DNA of 64,000 nucleotides from Chitinophagaceae bacterium (GTDB lineage: Bacteria > Bacteroidota > Bacteroidia > Chitinophagales > Chitinophagaceae). The stretch spans positions 62,001 to 126,000 of the forward strand of contig CANFKC010000005.1 of NCBI GenBank assembly GCA_947447265.1, written 5' to 3'. Below are positions 17,208-26,200 of this stretch, piece after piece. The notes under the pieces are model-generated. The model was not told the DNA's origin. It saw only the letters and a program-made list of their open reading frames with translations, and searched no databases. Each line of letters begins with the position of its first letter. Within the stretch, counting starts at the first letter, position 1. The translations under genes were made by a program, and so were the position numbers.

Positions 17208-17250
17208 GTTACCCCTGCATAGCCATGCTGTGCAGGGGTAACTCTTTTAA
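17208..17250 (+). terminator. Intrinsic terminator after the lipoprotein gene
   Basis: GTTACCCCTGCA (17208-17219) and TGCAGGGGTAAC (17231-17242) form a perfect 12-bp stem with an 11-base loop, followed by TCTTTT. It starts 12 bases after the stop codon. Confidence 0.85.
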
Positions 17251-17288
17251 ACACTTACCTGCCGGCAGCCGGCAAACTCCATTTTGTT

Positions 17289-17390
17289 ATGCAGAACAGA
17301 TCTCCGCAACAACTCAGAAAAATGATTGCCTTTCTTGCCCTGGCGGTTGCCTTCTTCATGGCGGCTGTTTATGTATTGTTGTACCTCTGA
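17289..17390 (+). CDS. Small single-pass membrane protein (33 residues)
   Basis: An ATG-to-TGA ORF of 33 codons in the gap between the lipoprotein terminator and the next gene. The peptide has a short basic and polar N-terminus (MQNRSPQQLRK) and then about 22 nearly uninterrupted hydrophobic residues (MIAFLALAVAFFMAAVYVLLYL split over 12-33), an ideal single membrane helix with positive-inside orientation. The chance of such a layout at random is low, but no homolog can be checked here. It could be a regulator or accessory subunit of a membrane complex; function unknown. Confidence 0.5.
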   Translation: MQNRSPQQLRKMIAFLALAVAFFMAAVYVLLYL

Positions 17391-17436
17391 TGCAATTAAG
17401 AGATAAATGTTTGGTTCGCAATAACGCCCATGCAAA

Positions 17437-17874
17437 ATGAATAAATCGCTACGGTTGGTCATCTTGAAACTGGCTTTTTTGCTACTATTGAGCGCTAATA
17501 GCTTCGGGCAATTCTCTATGTTCGATAAGCACTACTTTTCAGAATCGCCCAAAATAGTGCATCGCGACGGGAGGTGTTTTGTGCGATATAAATACGGAAC
17601 TTTCCCTGACAATTTTTCTTTCTTCTTTGCCACCTGCTCTAAGATAAAAGACGACAAGCTTGTATTTTCTTTACCCTGCACGGCTAGTTCCGGCCACCGG
17701 ACAGAGGGACAGCTACAATTCGAAGAAATTAAGAATCATGAGAAGATACAACTCATTAAGGAAGGCGTCGCTTTTTGGTTAGAACCTGACAAAACCCTTA
17801 CCGCTCTAAGCGTTGATAGCCTCGCAGACGATGCGGAGTGGCTTAAGGCGAGAGCAACCACATTGAAACACTGA
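17437..17874 (+). CDS. Secreted protein, unknown function
   Basis: 145 residues with a signal peptide ending near NSFGQ (residue 25). The mature part is a small alpha/beta protein containing CFVRYKYGTFPDNFSFFFATCSK, so it has at least two Cys that could pair in the periplasm, and a third Cys in SLPCTAS. No family is recognised. It lies downstream of the 33-residue membrane protein by 46 bases and converges with the SGNH-like gene, with 3 bases between stops. Confidence 0.6.
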   Translation: MNKSLRLVILKLAFLLLLSANSFGQFSMFDKHYFSESPKIVHRDGRCFVRYKYGTFPDNFSFFFATCSKIKDDKLVFSLPCTASSGHRTEGQLQFEEIKNHEKIQLIKEGVAFWLEPDKTLTALSVDSLADDAEWLKARATTLKH

Positions 17875-17877
17875 GCA

Positions 17878-18834
17878 TCATTTTGTAACAATGCCACTTA
17901 GCTTCGCAGCCAGCTTTCTGCTGAATATTTCAGCTCCCGTTTTATTCAGATGTTGCGAATTATAGAACATGTGCTTATCTGCGCACAGTTCATCATCAAG
18001 AAAATTCAGGAAGGGGAAATTATATTTTGCTGCAGCACTTTCAAACAAACTCAGGATAGCCTGCCGGTTCCGGAATACCGGGATGAATTCGCTGTAAATG
18101 GGCGGGAACACCAATATAACCTTAATATTTTCGCGACTACATAATGCCAGAAATTCATTAAATTTTGTCAGCGACTGGCTATCTATAACCTGGTCATAGG
18201 GGCTCATTCCGGGGCCATTGCTGTTGGCCGCGGCAAAGGCAGCATCCCAAGGCTTTAGTTGCCCTTCATAGCCTTTATATTTCGGGCCGGTTGCGCTATG
18301 GCCCAGGAAACTCTTTAATCCCTCTACTACCAAAGCGTTCTGGTTATTGTATTTGAACATGGGGAAATAGTATTCACCAAAACCAAATTTCCCTTTATAC
18401 TTTTCGGTCATCTGCCTTATATCGGGGTCTGACAAATACGGGAGAAATTGCTGGTAAGCATACAGTTCATAGTTTTCGGCCAGCATCGAAAAATCGAGTG
18501 TTTGTACAACGTAACGCGGCTTCTTATTGTGTTGCAGGTAAATTTTAAACCTGTCGTACTGCATCAGGAATTTGGTTCCGTTCATGCCCAGGTTATAGGT
18601 GTTCAAGCCTAAAGCAGAATCCAGTATTTTTGGTGATACATGCACATAGGCGCGCGATGACCCTGTAATAACCAGGTCAGCATTTACAGCTCCATGAAAA
18701 ATATCATTCCACTCGGAATAATAGTAGCTGTTCGATCTCCGCAATCCCATATCAACTATATAGCTGAACGCATACAGCAGGGGCAGCGGCAGAAGGCAAA
18801 ACAATAATAAACGCAACACAAACCTTTTCATCAA
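17878..18834 (-). CDS. SGNH-hydrolase-like partner of the MBOAT acyltransferase
   Basis: 318 residues, with one N-terminal membrane anchor (about 7-27) and a periplasmic domain with SGNH-type blocks: VITGSSRAYVHVSP (Ser near 59-60), YNLGMNG (80-86) and a C-terminal SQHLNKTGAEIFS. The last block normally reads DxxH; here N292 takes the Asp position before H295. Such proteins work with MBOAT proteins in O-acylation of polysaccharides (compare AlgI with AlgJ/AlgX and DltB with DltD). The MBOAT gene lies 6 bases upstream on the same strand, which supports that pairing. Confidence 0.75.
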   Translation of the reverse strand: MMKRFVLRLLLFCLLPLPLLYAFSYIVDMGLRRSNSYYYSEWNDIFHGAVNADLVITGSSRAYVHVSPKILDSALGLNTYNLGMNGTKFLMQYDRFKIYLQHNKKPRYVVQTLDFSMLAENYELYAYQQFLPYLSDPDIRQMTEKYKGKFGFGEYYFPMFKYNNQNALVVEGLKSFLGHSATGPKYKGYEGQLKPWDAAFAAANSNGPGMSPYDQVIDSQSLTKFNEFLALCSRENIKVILVFPPIYSEFIPVFRNRQAILSLFESAAAKYNFPFLNFLDDELCADKHMFYNSQHLNKTGAEIFSRKLAAKLSGIVTK

Positions 18835-18840
18835 TAGTCT

Positions 18841-20307
18841 TTAAAACTGGAAGTATATGAATTGCCTTTTTTCAAAAATGCCAAAATATAAAATAGCCAG
18901 CACGCACCCGTAATATACCAGCCAGCGCAGGTATACGGGTTTGCGTTGCAGTACCGTATTCCAGCTGGCTTTTCCTTGTGTATAATGCACAAGCTCCAAT
19001 ATTGCTATTACCAACAGGCAAGCACCCAAAGTGTTTAGCGGAACACCAAATTTTAACTGGTGCGGCCGGTGCGCCAGAGTGGTAATTGATTCGCCAATGA
19101 CACCAGGCAGGCGACTAACAATATAAAAAGCATCTTTATAATTATTGGCCCGGAAAAATACCCAGGCCACAGTAACTAACAGGAATGTTATAAGGCGCTG
19201 GATGTTGGTATTCAGCCACACCATTTTTGTAAGCCCAACAGCTTTCGACATTTGCGCCCGGATAGCGGCTGTAAGGTTGCCGAAAACAGAGTAAAAGCCA
19301 TGTAACGCCCCCCATATAATAAATGTCCAGTTTGCACCATGCCAGAAACCGCTTATCAGGAACACTATAAATAAATTTAAATAGGCGCGTGGCACGGCTA
19401 CTCTATTGCCGCCAAGCGGAATATACAGATAGTCTTTAAACCATGTAGAAAGCGAGATATGCCATCTGCGCCAGAAATCGCCGATAGAAGTAGCGTTATA
19501 TGGCCGGTTGAAATTCTGCATCAGCTTTATGCCCATTACTCTGGCGCTACCGATTGCAATATCAGAATAGCCCGAAAAATCGCAGTAGATCTGGAAAGAA
19601 AAGAATACGGCGGCAAAAAAAAGCGATGTGGCGGTCTGGTGGTGCGGGTCGTTGAAAACGGGGTCAGTAAACAATGCCAGCCTGTCCGCAATAACCACCT
19701 TTTTAAACATACCCCAGGCCATGAGGCGCAAACCGGTAACAGCATTATCGTAACTAAAAAAGTGCTCTTTGTGAAGTTGTGGCAATATGTTTTGCGGCCG
19801 CTCTATGGGGCCAGCCACCAATTGCGGGTAAAACATTACATAGAGCGAATAAATACCGAAATGCCGTTCCGCCTTCTGTTTGCCCCGGTATACCTCAATG
19901 GTATAACTCATTGCCTGGAAAGTATGGAAGCTGAGGCCTATAGGCAATGCCATTTTAAGGAATGGCATATTATTATTGAAGCCAAAATGGTGCGCGAGTG
20001 CCGAAACATTGGCGTTGAAGAAATTGAAATATTTAAATACCGCCAGCACACCTATATTGGCTACCAGACTCATGATAAGGTATTTCTTGCGCTGCACCTT
20101 ATCCCGGGCGTCTTCCAGTAAAATACCGGCAAAAAAATCAACTACTATAGTAAAACCGAGAATAAGGATGTATTCCGGCTTAAAGAACATGTAAAAAAAA
20201 CACGATGCCGTCAGAAGCAGTACCCACCGCTGCCTGAAGGGCAACAGGAAGCATAACAAGGTAACTACCGGAAAAAATACGGCAAATGGCAGCGAGTTAA
20301 ATAGCAT
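18841..20307 (-). CDS. MBOAT-family O-acyltransferase (AlgI/DltB-like)
   Basis: 488-residue polytopic membrane protein that probably passes acyl groups across the inner membrane onto an exported glycan. Conserved family features are VAGPIERPQNILPQ (164-177), FSFQIYCDFSGYSDIAIG (236-253), DFWRRWHISLSTWFKDYLYIPLGG with H283, and SGFWHGANWTFIIWG with the invariant H323. I chose the ATG at 20307 rather than 20448 because family members begin with this FNSLPFAVFFP helix and an exact -7 box (20343-20350) lies between the two. Co-transcribed with the SGNH-like gene. Confidence 0.9.
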   Translation of the reverse strand: MLFNSLPFAVFFPVVTLLCFLLPFRQRWVLLLTASCFFYMFFKPEYILILGFTIVVDFFAGILLEDARDKVQRKKYLIMSLVANIGVLAVFKYFNFFNANVSALAHHFGFNNNMPFLKMALPIGLSFHTFQAMSYTIEVYRGKQKAERHFGIYSLYVMFYPQLVAGPIERPQNILPQLHKEHFFSYDNAVTGLRLMAWGMFKKVVIADRLALFTDPVFNDPHHQTATSLFFAAVFFSFQIYCDFSGYSDIAIGSARVMGIKLMQNFNRPYNATSIGDFWRRWHISLSTWFKDYLYIPLGGNRVAVPRAYLNLFIVFLISGFWHGANWTFIIWGALHGFYSVFGNLTAAIRAQMSKAVGLTKMVWLNTNIQRLITFLLVTVAWVFFRANNYKDAFYIVSRLPGVIGESITTLAHRPHQLKFGVPLNTLGACLLVIAILELVHYTQGKASWNTVLQRKPVYLRWLVYYGCVLAILYFGIFEKRQFIYFQF

Positions 20308-20342
20308 TACGCTTTTATTTATCGAGTATTGCCGGCAAGATA

Positions 20343-20350
20343 CAAAGATA
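20343..20350 (-). promoter_or_regulatory. -7 promoter box of the MBOAT/SGNH operon
   Basis: The minus strand reads TATCTTTG, an exact -7 match. A start near 20336 gives a leader of about 29 nt for the ATG at 20307 and excludes the longer ORF start at 20448. Confidence 0.5.
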
Positions 20351-20581
20351 TTTGTGCATCTTTCATTGGTAAAGAAAGGCCATTCAATTGAGCCCATCAG
20401 CGAACTAGTTATGTTGTCACTTAACCAAAGGGCAAAATAAATACGCAATATAAAAGAACTTCATTTCGTCAGTGTTCTTTTAGCGGGAATTTGCCCGGGC
20501 AATAACACTTTTTATTAATTATTTTAATGTTTTGATAACAGCATTTACAAATAAGGTATGCGTTTTATTACATTATTTCCG

Positions 20582-20589
20582 TACTTTTG
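20582..20589 (+). promoter_or_regulatory. -7 promoter box of typA/bipA
   Basis: TACTTTTG is an exact TAnnTTTG match; the transcript would start near 20596 with a leader of about 105 nt containing the hairpin at 20607-20634. No TTTG at the expected -33 position. Confidence 0.5.
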
Positions 20590-20606
20590 CACCCTGAAAT
20601 ATAAGG

Positions 20607-20642
20607 CCCTTCCTGATTTCTCTGACAGGAAGGGTTATTTTT
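20607..20642 (+). terminator. Terminator-like hairpin in the typA/bipA leader
   Basis: CCCTTCCTG (20607-20615) and CAGGAAGGG (20626-20634) form a perfect 9-bp stem with a 10-base loop, followed by TTATTTTT. It lies between the predicted start and the typA ATG, so it could attenuate the gene; it could also be a plain terminator for transcription entering from the left. Confidence 0.55.
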
Positions 20643-20700
20643 AGGAGAAAAATTAAAAAAAATCGCACCCAAAACAGGGGGCGATCCAGAAGAGTTTTTT

Positions 20701-22509
20701 ATGGATATTCGTAACATCGCCATCATTGCGCACGTTGACCACGGTAAGACGACATTGGTCGATAAAATTTTACACACAACCAACGTTTTTCGTGACAACC
20801 AGGAAACAGGTGAGTTGATAATGGACAGTAATGACCTGGAACGTGAAAGGGGTATTACCATTTTAGCTAAAAACGTATCAGTTACTTATAAAGGCGTAAA
20901 AATCAACGTAATTGACACACCAGGTCACGCCGACTTTGGTGGAGAAGTAGAACGTGTATTGAAAATGGCCGATGGCGTATTGCTGTTGGTGGATGCATTT
21001 GAAGGCCCGATGCCACAAACACGTTTCGTGTTGCAAAAGGCATTGAACCTGCACCTGCACCCTATTGTAGTTATTAACAAAGTTGATAAAGAAAACTGCC
21101 GTCCTGACGAAGTGCATGATGCCGTTTTTGAATTGTTCTTCCAGCTTGATGCTACCGAAGATCAGTTGAACTTCCCTACATTATATGGCTCATCAAAACA
21201 AGGTTGGTTCAATACATCATTGACACCTGCTGCTGACATTACAGCTGTTTTAGATACCATTCTTGAAAAAGTACCAGCCCCTACGGTTGTAGATGGTCCG
21301 GTACAATTGCAGATTACATCACTTGACTATTCTTCATTCCTTGGCCGTATAGCTATTGGTAAAATAACACGCGGTGTACTGAAAGAAGGCCAGCCTGTTA
21401 TGTTATGCAAAATAGATGGTACCATGCAGCGCAGCCGTGTTAAAGAACTATATGTGTTCGTTGACATGGGTAAGAAGCGTGTTACTGAAGTACAGTGCGG
21501 TGATATTTGTGCTGTTGTAGGTATTGAAGGCTTCCAAATTGGTGAAACAATAGCTGATATTGATAATCCTGAAGCGGTTACCATCATCCCTATTGATGAG
21601 CCAACAATGAACATGCAGTTCAGTATTAACAACTCACCTTTCTTTGGTAAAGAAGGTAAATTCGTAACCAGCCGCCACATCCGCGACAGGTTAATGAAGG
21701 AGCTGGAAAAGAACCTTGCACTGCGCGTACAGGAAACTGACGATGCTGATAAATTCCTGGTTTATGGCCGTGGTATCCTTCACTTAAGCGTATTGGTGGA
21801 AACTATGCGTCGCGAAGGTTATGAGTTGACTGTAGGTCAGCCACAGGTTATTACTAAAGAAATTGATGGCCGTAAATGCGAGCCTTATGAAGTACTGGTT
21901 GTTGACGTTCCTGCTGAATTCAGCGGTAAGGTAATTGACCTGGTTACACAACGTAAGGGCGAAATGCTCATCATGGAAACCAAGGGCTCTATGCAGCACC
22001 TGGAGTTCGATATTCCTTCACGTGGTTTGATAGGCCTGCGTTCGCAGATGCTTACCGGCACACAGGGTGAAGCGGTTATGGCACACAGGTTTGCTGAATA
22101 CAAACCATGGAAAGGCTTTATACCTGGCCGTAACAACGGCGTTTTGCTTGCAAAAACTGCTGGTAAAGCAACTGGTTACTCTATTGATAAACTTCAGGAC
22201 AGGGGCGCATTCTTCATTGACCCTATGCAGGAGCTTTATGAAGGCCAGATCATTGGAGAGCACATTAAGCCAGGAGACCTTGTGGTAAATGTTGCGGAAA
22301 CAAAGAAACTGACCAACATGCGTTCAAGCGGTACTGATGATTCAGTAAGGATTACACCTAAGATACTGATGACTCTTGAAGAGTGTATGGAATACATTCA
22401 GCAGGATGAGTGCATTGAAGTAACTCCATTGAATATCCGTCTTCGTAAGATCATGCTTAACGAAGAAGACAGGAAGAAATTCTCTAAAATGATGAAAGCT
22501 GACGCATAG
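20701..22509 (+). CDS. typA: Ribosome-associated GTPase TypA/BipA
   Basis: 602-residue translational GTPase that binds the ribosome and helps large-subunit assembly and stress or cold growth. G motifs are complete: AHVDHGKTT (G1, residues 10-18), RGIT (G3 switch I), DTPGHADFGGEV, and NKVD (G4). EF-G-like domains follow, and the C-terminal BipA-specific domain contains RGLIGLRSQMLTGTQGEA and GNNGVLLAK-like RNNGVLLAKTAGKATGYS. Length matches the family. It is a single gene with its own promoter and terminator. Confidence 0.97.
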   Translation: MDIRNIAIIAHVDHGKTTLVDKILHTTNVFRDNQETGELIMDSNDLERERGITILAKNVSVTYKGVKINVIDTPGHADFGGEVERVLKMADGVLLLVDAFEGPMPQTRFVLQKALNLHLHPIVVINKVDKENCRPDEVHDAVFELFFQLDATEDQLNFPTLYGSSKQGWFNTSLTPAADITAVLDTILEKVPAPTVVDGPVQLQITSLDYSSFLGRIAIGKITRGVLKEGQPVMLCKIDGTMQRSRVKELYVFVDMGKKRVTEVQCGDICAVVGIEGFQIGETIADIDNPEAVTIIPIDEPTMNMQFSINNSPFFGKEGKFVTSRHIRDRLMKELEKNLALRVQETDDADKFLVYGRGILHLSVLVETMRREGYELTVGQPQVITKEIDGRKCEPYEVLVVDVPAEFSGKVIDLVTQRKGEMLIMETKGSMQHLEFDIPSRGLIGLRSQMLTGTQGEAVMAHRFAEYKPWKGFIPGRNNGVLLAKTAGKATGYSIDKLQDRGAFFIDPMQELYEGQIIGEHIKPGDLVVNVAETKKLTNMRSSGTDDSVRITPKILMTLEECMEYIQQDECIEVTPLNIRLRKIMLNEEDRKKFSKMMKADA

Positions 22510-22540
22510 TCAAAATAAAAAGTAAAATATTAAAAGTAAA

Positions 22541-22570
22541 AAAGCTGCCACAATGTGGTGGCTTTTTTGT
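22541..22570 (+). terminator. Intrinsic terminator of typA
   Basis: A stem AAAGCTGCCAC / GTGGTGGCTTT with a 3-base loop (AAT) contains two G-U type pairs and is followed by TTTTTTG. It starts about 30 bases after the stop codon. Confidence 0.75.
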
Positions 22571-23213
22571 TTTTGTGCTACCAGATATTGATGAACACCG
22601 CCTGCGGTGGATAATAGATAACCCACTAAAGATAGGAGCAGTATTGCCTATTTTCCACTGGTTTCCACAAAATAGCAAACGTTGACATATATATGACCGC
22701 CTTCAGGATTCTCCTGTCTTTTTAGATATTCCCGCGATTATGCCATCCCATCGGTATTGTGTGCCCTGACTGACTTTTGTACCGATTTATCACTTCCTCG
22801 CCGAATCAAGAAAGGTACCGGCAAGCATACCAGTGTTTTTTCATTAGCGGTACGAGGTCAAGGCTACATAAGCACCAAAAACAGGCACTTCCAGGCTAAT
22901 ACGGCCCGTTTTCGCCGAGCGACTGAGTATTCGCTGGGGACAGACATATCTTCTTTCGTTCAAAAGCTGACGCAACTTCTACAATATTATATCAATTCAA
23001 CATCAAAGCACAGCACCGATATGAGGTTCAACCTTTTCAGGGTTGGCACTGCAATATCCAGAGGGTTTTCACCCATACTATGTGTATTTAAGTCCTTCTG
23101 ACTGTGCCGATTTTTTGATAGTTAAGGGGGGGGGGGTATTATCCGAGCCCCCCGGAACCGAGGGAAATGTAAAAATTATGAACAGATAACACAAACTATG
23201 GCTCAAACCACCC
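22571..23213. other. Gene-poor region with an unassigned 114-codon ORF and a G11 tract
   Basis: Between the typA terminator and the adhesin terminator I see no recognisable gene. An ORF at 22757-23101 (plus strand, 114 codons) has an unusual composition rich in Ser, Thr, Phe and Arg, no signal peptide, and no family I recognise; the opposite strand is also partly open but broken by stops. A short dyad CAGGA-TTC-TCCTG followed by TCTTTTTAG lies at 22704-22723. A run of eleven G is at 23126-23136. The region may be a decayed element or a dispersed intergenic repeat. Confidence 0.3.
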
Positions 23214-23253
23214 TAAAAAAACAAAGCCATTCCTTTTAAGGGGAATGGCTTTG
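23214..23253 (-). terminator. Intrinsic terminator of the giant adhesin gene
   Basis: CAAAGCCATTCC (23222-23233) and GGAATGGCTTTG (23242-23253) form a perfect 12-bp stem. On the minus strand it is followed by a run of T and lies 35 bases after the adhesin stop codon. Confidence 0.85.
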
Positions 23254-23287
23254 AGTATTGGAGAGAGAAAAATCCAGTTATTAAGAC

Positions 23288-26200
23288 TTACTCTTTAATT
23301 AACCTTTGAACAACCTTCTGGTTACCTGAAGTAAGTTCTACCATGTAGACACCAGATGCGAAGTTGCCTAACTGAACAGTAACACTACCGTTTTGTTTAG
23401 TACCAAGGTTCTGGTTGTAAATGCTTACACCTGACAGATCAAGTACTCTAACATTTACTTCTTCAGCTTTACCATTAGTGAAACCGATAGTTACTTCTTC
23501 AGTAGCAGGGTTAGGAGTGAGCGCAACCTGTAAACCCTTGTTAGAATTAACCTGAGTAGGAGCCATGCTTAATTCAAACCTTGCCTCGCCCTGAGTTTGT
23601 TTGTCTTCAGAAATTGAGAACCTGTATTCAGTACCCTGTTGCAGCAATACATATTGTTTCAACAGTTTATCATGCAGATACAAGCTACCACCTTCAGGAA
23701 CAACGATGTTGTCAGTTTTAATAATGAAGTCCTGAGCAACTGAACTCTGTATACCCAGTGGTATGATACCATCAGCTTTGTAAGGACGGCCATCGATAGC
23801 TAACTTCTGGTTGTCAGCTGACAAGCTATAGAAGTTAAGATCTGCCGGACTTGTTGGCTTACCAGCATCAAACCTGCTGTCGTCGTTATTAGTTGCATCA
23901 TCGTTGAACTTGATGTTCAACATATCCCATGCATGGTAGTTTGCGTCATAGATGGTCAATGCTACAAATTCAGGATTAACTTTCAACAAGTTAGTATTTG
24001 CAGTTGCACCCTTGTTGCTTTCAGCAAATGTAAGCTGATCGCCGTTGTGCGCTGCACGAACCTGGAAGCAAGTATTAGCTTGCAAGTAGTAAGGCGTTAC
24101 GCTTGAGATTACTACCGCCTGGAACTGACCAGCAGAACCAAGGAACGGATTCCAAACATAGAAGCCAGTACCGGTAATGTAACCTGCAAGGTTCGCATTG
24201 TAAACAACGCTACCGATATCAACAGGAGACGCGTAAGGGTTACCCACCATGTTGTAGTCCTGGCCTGAAGATGAACCTTTAGCCATAGTAACCGTTTGAG
24301 TTCCCTGATTCAAAGTACCCCACTGTGCAACTGTTACAGAAGAAGGAGTGTATGGTAAATAACCTAAACCTTCGCCCTTAGCACCGCGGAAATATAAACG
24401 GATACCCTGATATTGATGAATCCTGTTACTATCAGTAGTAGTGTATGCACTTGCAAACTGCTTCCAACCTGGGTCAGATGGTACTGCTGAATTACCAACC
24501 AGCGGATTGTACCTGAATGCAGAAGGAGCATTAGATGCAGTGGTAGTGAAACCATTTGTTGCACCACCAGGGCCTGTAACATCAATGTAGTTCTGAACTT
24601 GCTCCAAACCGATGTTGCTGGTGAACGGATGTGACCAGAAACGGTAAGCGCGACGACCACCTGGTATCCACTGCATTACTTTAGTAGTACCTGTTATTGC
24701 AGCACCCGAACCTGGTAATGATGCAACACGTGCAGTACCCAGAGAATCAGAATAAAGCACAAGGCTGTCACCAGTAGCAAGCGTACCAGAAGAAACAGCA
24801 AGTACACCTTTCACGAATACCTTAGCAGCAGTAGCAATTGTCGCGCCAGCGCTGTTATTCAATGTAAGGTTCTTAACACTACCGATACCGGTAATTATCT
24901 GAGCAGTTGTACCATTAAGTGTTGTAGTACCTGCACCCAGTATAGAACCGGAGTTGTTCAGGCCACCCTTAACATTAAGTGTACCACCTGTGCCGATTGT
25001 TACAGTAGCACCAGAAGCAATTGTGATATTACGTGTAGTACCAGAAGCACTCAGGCCGATAACAGGGCTGTAAGTAGTACCTGAAGGAATGATCGCGTCA
25101 TCTGTAACACCCGGAACGAATCCGCAAGCCCAGTTGGTTGAAGTATTCCAATCGCTTTCAGAACCTGTAGTACCACCTACCCACTGCATTGGCGTTGGAG
25201 TGATAACTGTATCCCTGTTGATAGAATCAGAGCATACCGGGTTATGAACATCATACAATGTATACGTAGTAGGTGCAGTAATAGCGCCGGTTGTAAGGGT
25301 GTAAGTACCACCTGTTAACGTGCCGGTTAATATTGAACCGTGGTTTATCTGGTATGCAACTGTTGCACCCGGAGTACCAGTGAATACAATGCTGGTTGAG
25401 TAACCCATACAAGGAACAACCGCTGAAGTGATGCTGCCTGCAGGTGTAGCATATACCGTAAGCGTGAAGCTGTAAGTATTGCTGGTACAGAAACCATTTG
25501 ATACTGTTATTGAACCTGTATATACACCAGATACTGATGTAGAAGGAACTGCAAGAGCAATAGTACCACCTGATAATGTGCCTCCTGTAACGTTGCTGAA
25601 ACCATCAGCAAGAGCTGTAGATCCCCATGTAAGATTGTACGTTGTAGGAGAAGCTGTAGCACCTGAGTATGATATTGAAGATGAAGTTAACGGCTGACAA
25701 ACACTTGGGTTAGCGCCAAGGGTAATTGTAGGGGTAGTAGAAATAGTATCAATACCATTCATTTGTGTAGTACAGCTACCAGGACCAGTTGCTAAAACAG
25801 TATAGTAACCGGCAACACACTGTGTACCGAAAGTAACACCAACACCGGTAGAACCAGATGCAGGAGAACCTATGGCAGTAGCGCCCCTGTATAACTGGTA
25901 AGTAGCAGATGATTGAGAGTTTGATGTACCTATTGTGATACAAGAAGCCGTACAACCGTTACCACCTGTTACTGTATAAGCCGCAGGATTTGTGTAGATG
26001 ATAGTGCTACCTGTCATAGTTGCCTGGCAACCACCGGTTGCGCTTGTAGCAACAACTGTGTAAGTACCAGCTGCAGTTTGTGTACCGAAGCATATTGCAG
26101 AACCTGTACCTGTTACCGGAGTACCTACTGATGAAGCACCATTAAATAACTGGTAGCTTACACCGCTGGTAGAACCTGACTGGCAAATATTAACACCTGT

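Noticed and set aside
17225-17462. Overlapping 71-codon ORFs on both strands around the small membrane protein
   Set aside because: They run through the terminator hairpin and lack signals or composition typical of proteins.
20308-20448. N-terminal extension of the MBOAT gene
   Set aside because: An exact -7 promoter box lies inside it, and the family-typical first helix starts at 20307.
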